Origin: Nitrospirota bacterium
GTDB taxonomy: Bacteria > Nitrospirota > Thermodesulfovibrionia > Thermodesulfovibrionales > JdFR-86
Length of the DNA stretch: 7,137 nucleotides
Reading direction: 5' to 3'
Assembly: GCA_030667205.1 (NCBI GenBank)
Contig: DAOUWH010000072.1
Coordinates: 1-7,137 of the forward strand
Below, piece after piece: positions 6,133-7,137 of this stretch. The number at the start of each line of letters is the position of its first letter. Positions within the stretch are counted from its first letter, which is position 1. Made by a program: the position numbers and the translations under genes. The notes beneath the pieces are model-generated. The model did not search any database, was not told the DNA's origin, and worked only from the letters and a program-made list of their open reading frames with translations.

Positions 6133-6781
6133 CCTTTATGACCCTTCCGTCCTCCATCGTCAGCACCCTCTCGGCCCAGCCCGAGACGAAAGGGTCGTGG
6201 GTGACGAGGATTATCGTGAACTGCTCCTCGGTGTGGAGTTTTTTAAGGAGTTCGAGTATGAGCCTTGTGTTTTCCCTGTCGAGGTTTCCCGTGGGCTCGT
6301 CCGCCAGGAGCAGCCTGGGGCTGTTTATGAGCGCCCTTGCGATGGTCACCCTTTGCTGCTCGCCCCCGCTGAGCTGCGAGGGCCTGTGGTGGAGCCTGTG
6401 GCCGAGGCCTACGCGCTTCAGGGCCTCCCTCGCCTCATCCTCGTCGGTCAGGCTGTGGAAGTATTGTGAGAGCATGACGTTCTCAACGCTGTTGAGGTAC
6501 GGCACGAGGTGAGGCTGCTGGAATACGAACCCTATGTTTTCGCGCCTGAACCGCGCAAGCTCGTCCTCGCCCATGGCGGTTATGTCGGTGCCGTCGATAA
6601 AGACCGCACCGCTTGTCGGGTTGTCAAGGCCCCCTATTATATTCAGCAGGGTGCTCTTGCCCGAGCCCGATGCCCCCATTATCGAGCACCACATACCACG
6701 CTCGATGCCCGTCTCAACGCCCCTGAGGGCTGTTGCCGTGGGATACTCTTTTATTACGTCCTTTACGTCAACGAACATCAT
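6113..6781 (-). CDS. ABC transporter ATPase of the LolD/MacB type
   Basis: This cytoplasmic ATPase should drive the FtsX-type permease encoded just upstream. All motifs are intact in 222 residues: Walker A GASGSGKST (36-44), Q-loop FQQPHL (87-92), signature LSGGEQQRV (137-145), Walker B LLLADEP (157-163), D-loop GNLD (165-168) and the switch histidine in VTHD (193-196). Size and the NIGFVFQQPHLVPYLNSVENV segment are typical of the LolD/MacB/FtsE group, which works with mechanotransmission permeases rather than ordinary importers. The ATG at 6781 overlaps the permease stop (ATGA); a second ATG follows immediately. The downstream DUF2318 gene starts within this gene's last 20 bases. Given that neighbour, it may correspond to the ATPase of the Fet/Cj1663-type iron system (inference). 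A generic MacB-type exporter is the alternative. Confidence 0.93.
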   Translation of the reverse strand: MMFVDVKDVIKEYPTATALRGVETGIERGMWCSIMGASGSGKSTLLNIIGGLDNPTSGAVFIDGTDITAMGEDELARFRRENIGFVFQQPHLVPYLNSVENVMLSQYFHSLTDEDEAREALKRVGLGHRLHHRPSQLSGGEQQRVTIARALINSPRLLLADEPTGNLDRENTRLILELLKKLHTEEQFTIILVTHDPFVSGWAERVLTMEDGRVIKDEPRYC

Positions 6782-7137
6782 TCACCTCTTAAAATGTCCG
6801 ACGCCTTTCTCCTCAGGACCCCGGACACCGAAAGCATGCTCGAGGCCATTGCGATTAAAAGTCCCATCCCTACCGACACGAACAGCACATAAAAAGGGAC
6901 GTCTATAAACGAGTGGAACGCGCCCTTTGATACCGCCTGCGCGGACAATAACCCTATTACATAACCCATGAGCCCCCCGGCCATGCCGATAACAAGGCCC
7001 TCTGCCAGGTAAAAGCGCTGTATCTCGTGCTTTGTGCCCCCGATGGCCTTCATAAGCCCTATCTCTTCCATCCTCTCAAGCACAGTGGCGCTCATGGTGC
7101 TTGAGACGCATATGCTGGAGGCAACGAGGACCACCAC
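6778..7137 (-). CDS. FtsX/MacB-type ABC transporter permease, C-terminal part (5' end beyond the window)
   Basis: Only the last 119 residues are visible; the reading frame is open to the window edge, so a GTG there is an internal valine codon rather than a start. The fragment is the C-terminal half of an FtsX domain: a helix (VVVLVASSICVSSTMSATV), the conserved cytoplasmic segment ERMEEIGLMKAIGGTKHEI, a second helix (LAEGLVIGMAGGLMGYVIGLL), a short extracytoplasmic loop, a third helix (YVLFVSVGMGLLIAMASSML) and a closing SDILRGE like the 'P...LR' end of MacB permeases. The EIGLMKAIGGT segment is the hallmark that contacts the LolD/MacB-type ATPase. Its stop overlaps the ATPase start by 4 bases. 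Family assignment is firm; the substrate is unknown. Confidence 0.92.
   Translation of the reverse strand: MVVLVASSICVSSTMSATVLERMEEIGLMKAIGGTKHEIQRFYLAEGLVIGMAGGLMGYVIGLLSAQAVSKGAFHSFIDVPFYVLFVSVGMGLLIAMASSMLSVSGVLRRKASDILRGE

Noticed and set aside
1..7137. CRISPR arrays, tRNA or rRNA genes, insertion sequences
   Set aside because: No regularly spaced direct repeats, cloverleaf-like sequences, rRNA segments or transposase motifs were seen. The window is almost wholly coding and the largest gap is 152 bases, including the CIRCE/hrcA leader.

Overview
The window carries eight protein genes, all on the minus strand, so transcription runs from 7137 towards 1. Genes are tightly packed, with 4- to 20-base overlaps in the upper half. 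The sequence is moderately GC-rich and the codon usage is rich in AGG, ATA and CTT. The gene families and this codon style suggest an uncultured or environmental Gram-negative bacterium of the Nitrospirota or former Deltaproteobacteria kind. That assignment is an inference from style and content with low certainty; no rRNA or phylogenetic marker was searched.

Region A (7137 to 3779) is the downstream part of a membrane transport and redox operon. It holds the C-terminal end of an FtsX/MacB-type ABC permease, its LolD/MacB-type ATPase, a polytopic membrane protein ending in a six-cysteine DUF2318 domain, and a four-helix membrane protein with a large predicted extracytoplasmic domain whose layout recalls ResB. 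Consecutive genes overlap by 4, 20 and 4 bases, so translational coupling is likely. Permease, ATPase and DUF2318 protein together recall the iron-uptake locus known as Cj1658-p19-Cj1660-1665 in Campylobacter and FetMP-FetABCDEF in E. coli. The FTR1 permease, the P19 protein and the thioredoxin-like members of that locus are not seen here, and the operon's beginning lies outside the window.

Region B (3778 to 1717) is a polyamine pair: a fold-III ornithine (or lysine/ornithine) decarboxylase followed 12 bases later by spermidine synthase. A consensus -10 box lies in front of the decarboxylase and is flanked by an 8-base inverted repeat. The decarboxylase would make putrescine, and spermidine synthase would add an aminopropyl group to it. 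The enzyme that supplies decarboxylated S-adenosylmethionine is not in the window.

Region C (1716 to 1) is a heat-shock operon. A 115-base intergenic stretch holds a REP-like palindrome, a strong -35 box and a perfect CIRCE operator. It is followed by hrcA, which encodes the CIRCE-binding repressor, and by grpE, which begins at TTG and runs off the window's left edge. dnaK would be expected next.

The most interesting part is region A, a variant of the Fet/P19-type iron system in which the DUF2318 membrane protein carries an RExxE motif and is coupled to a ResB-like protein. The rest is conventional housekeeping content.
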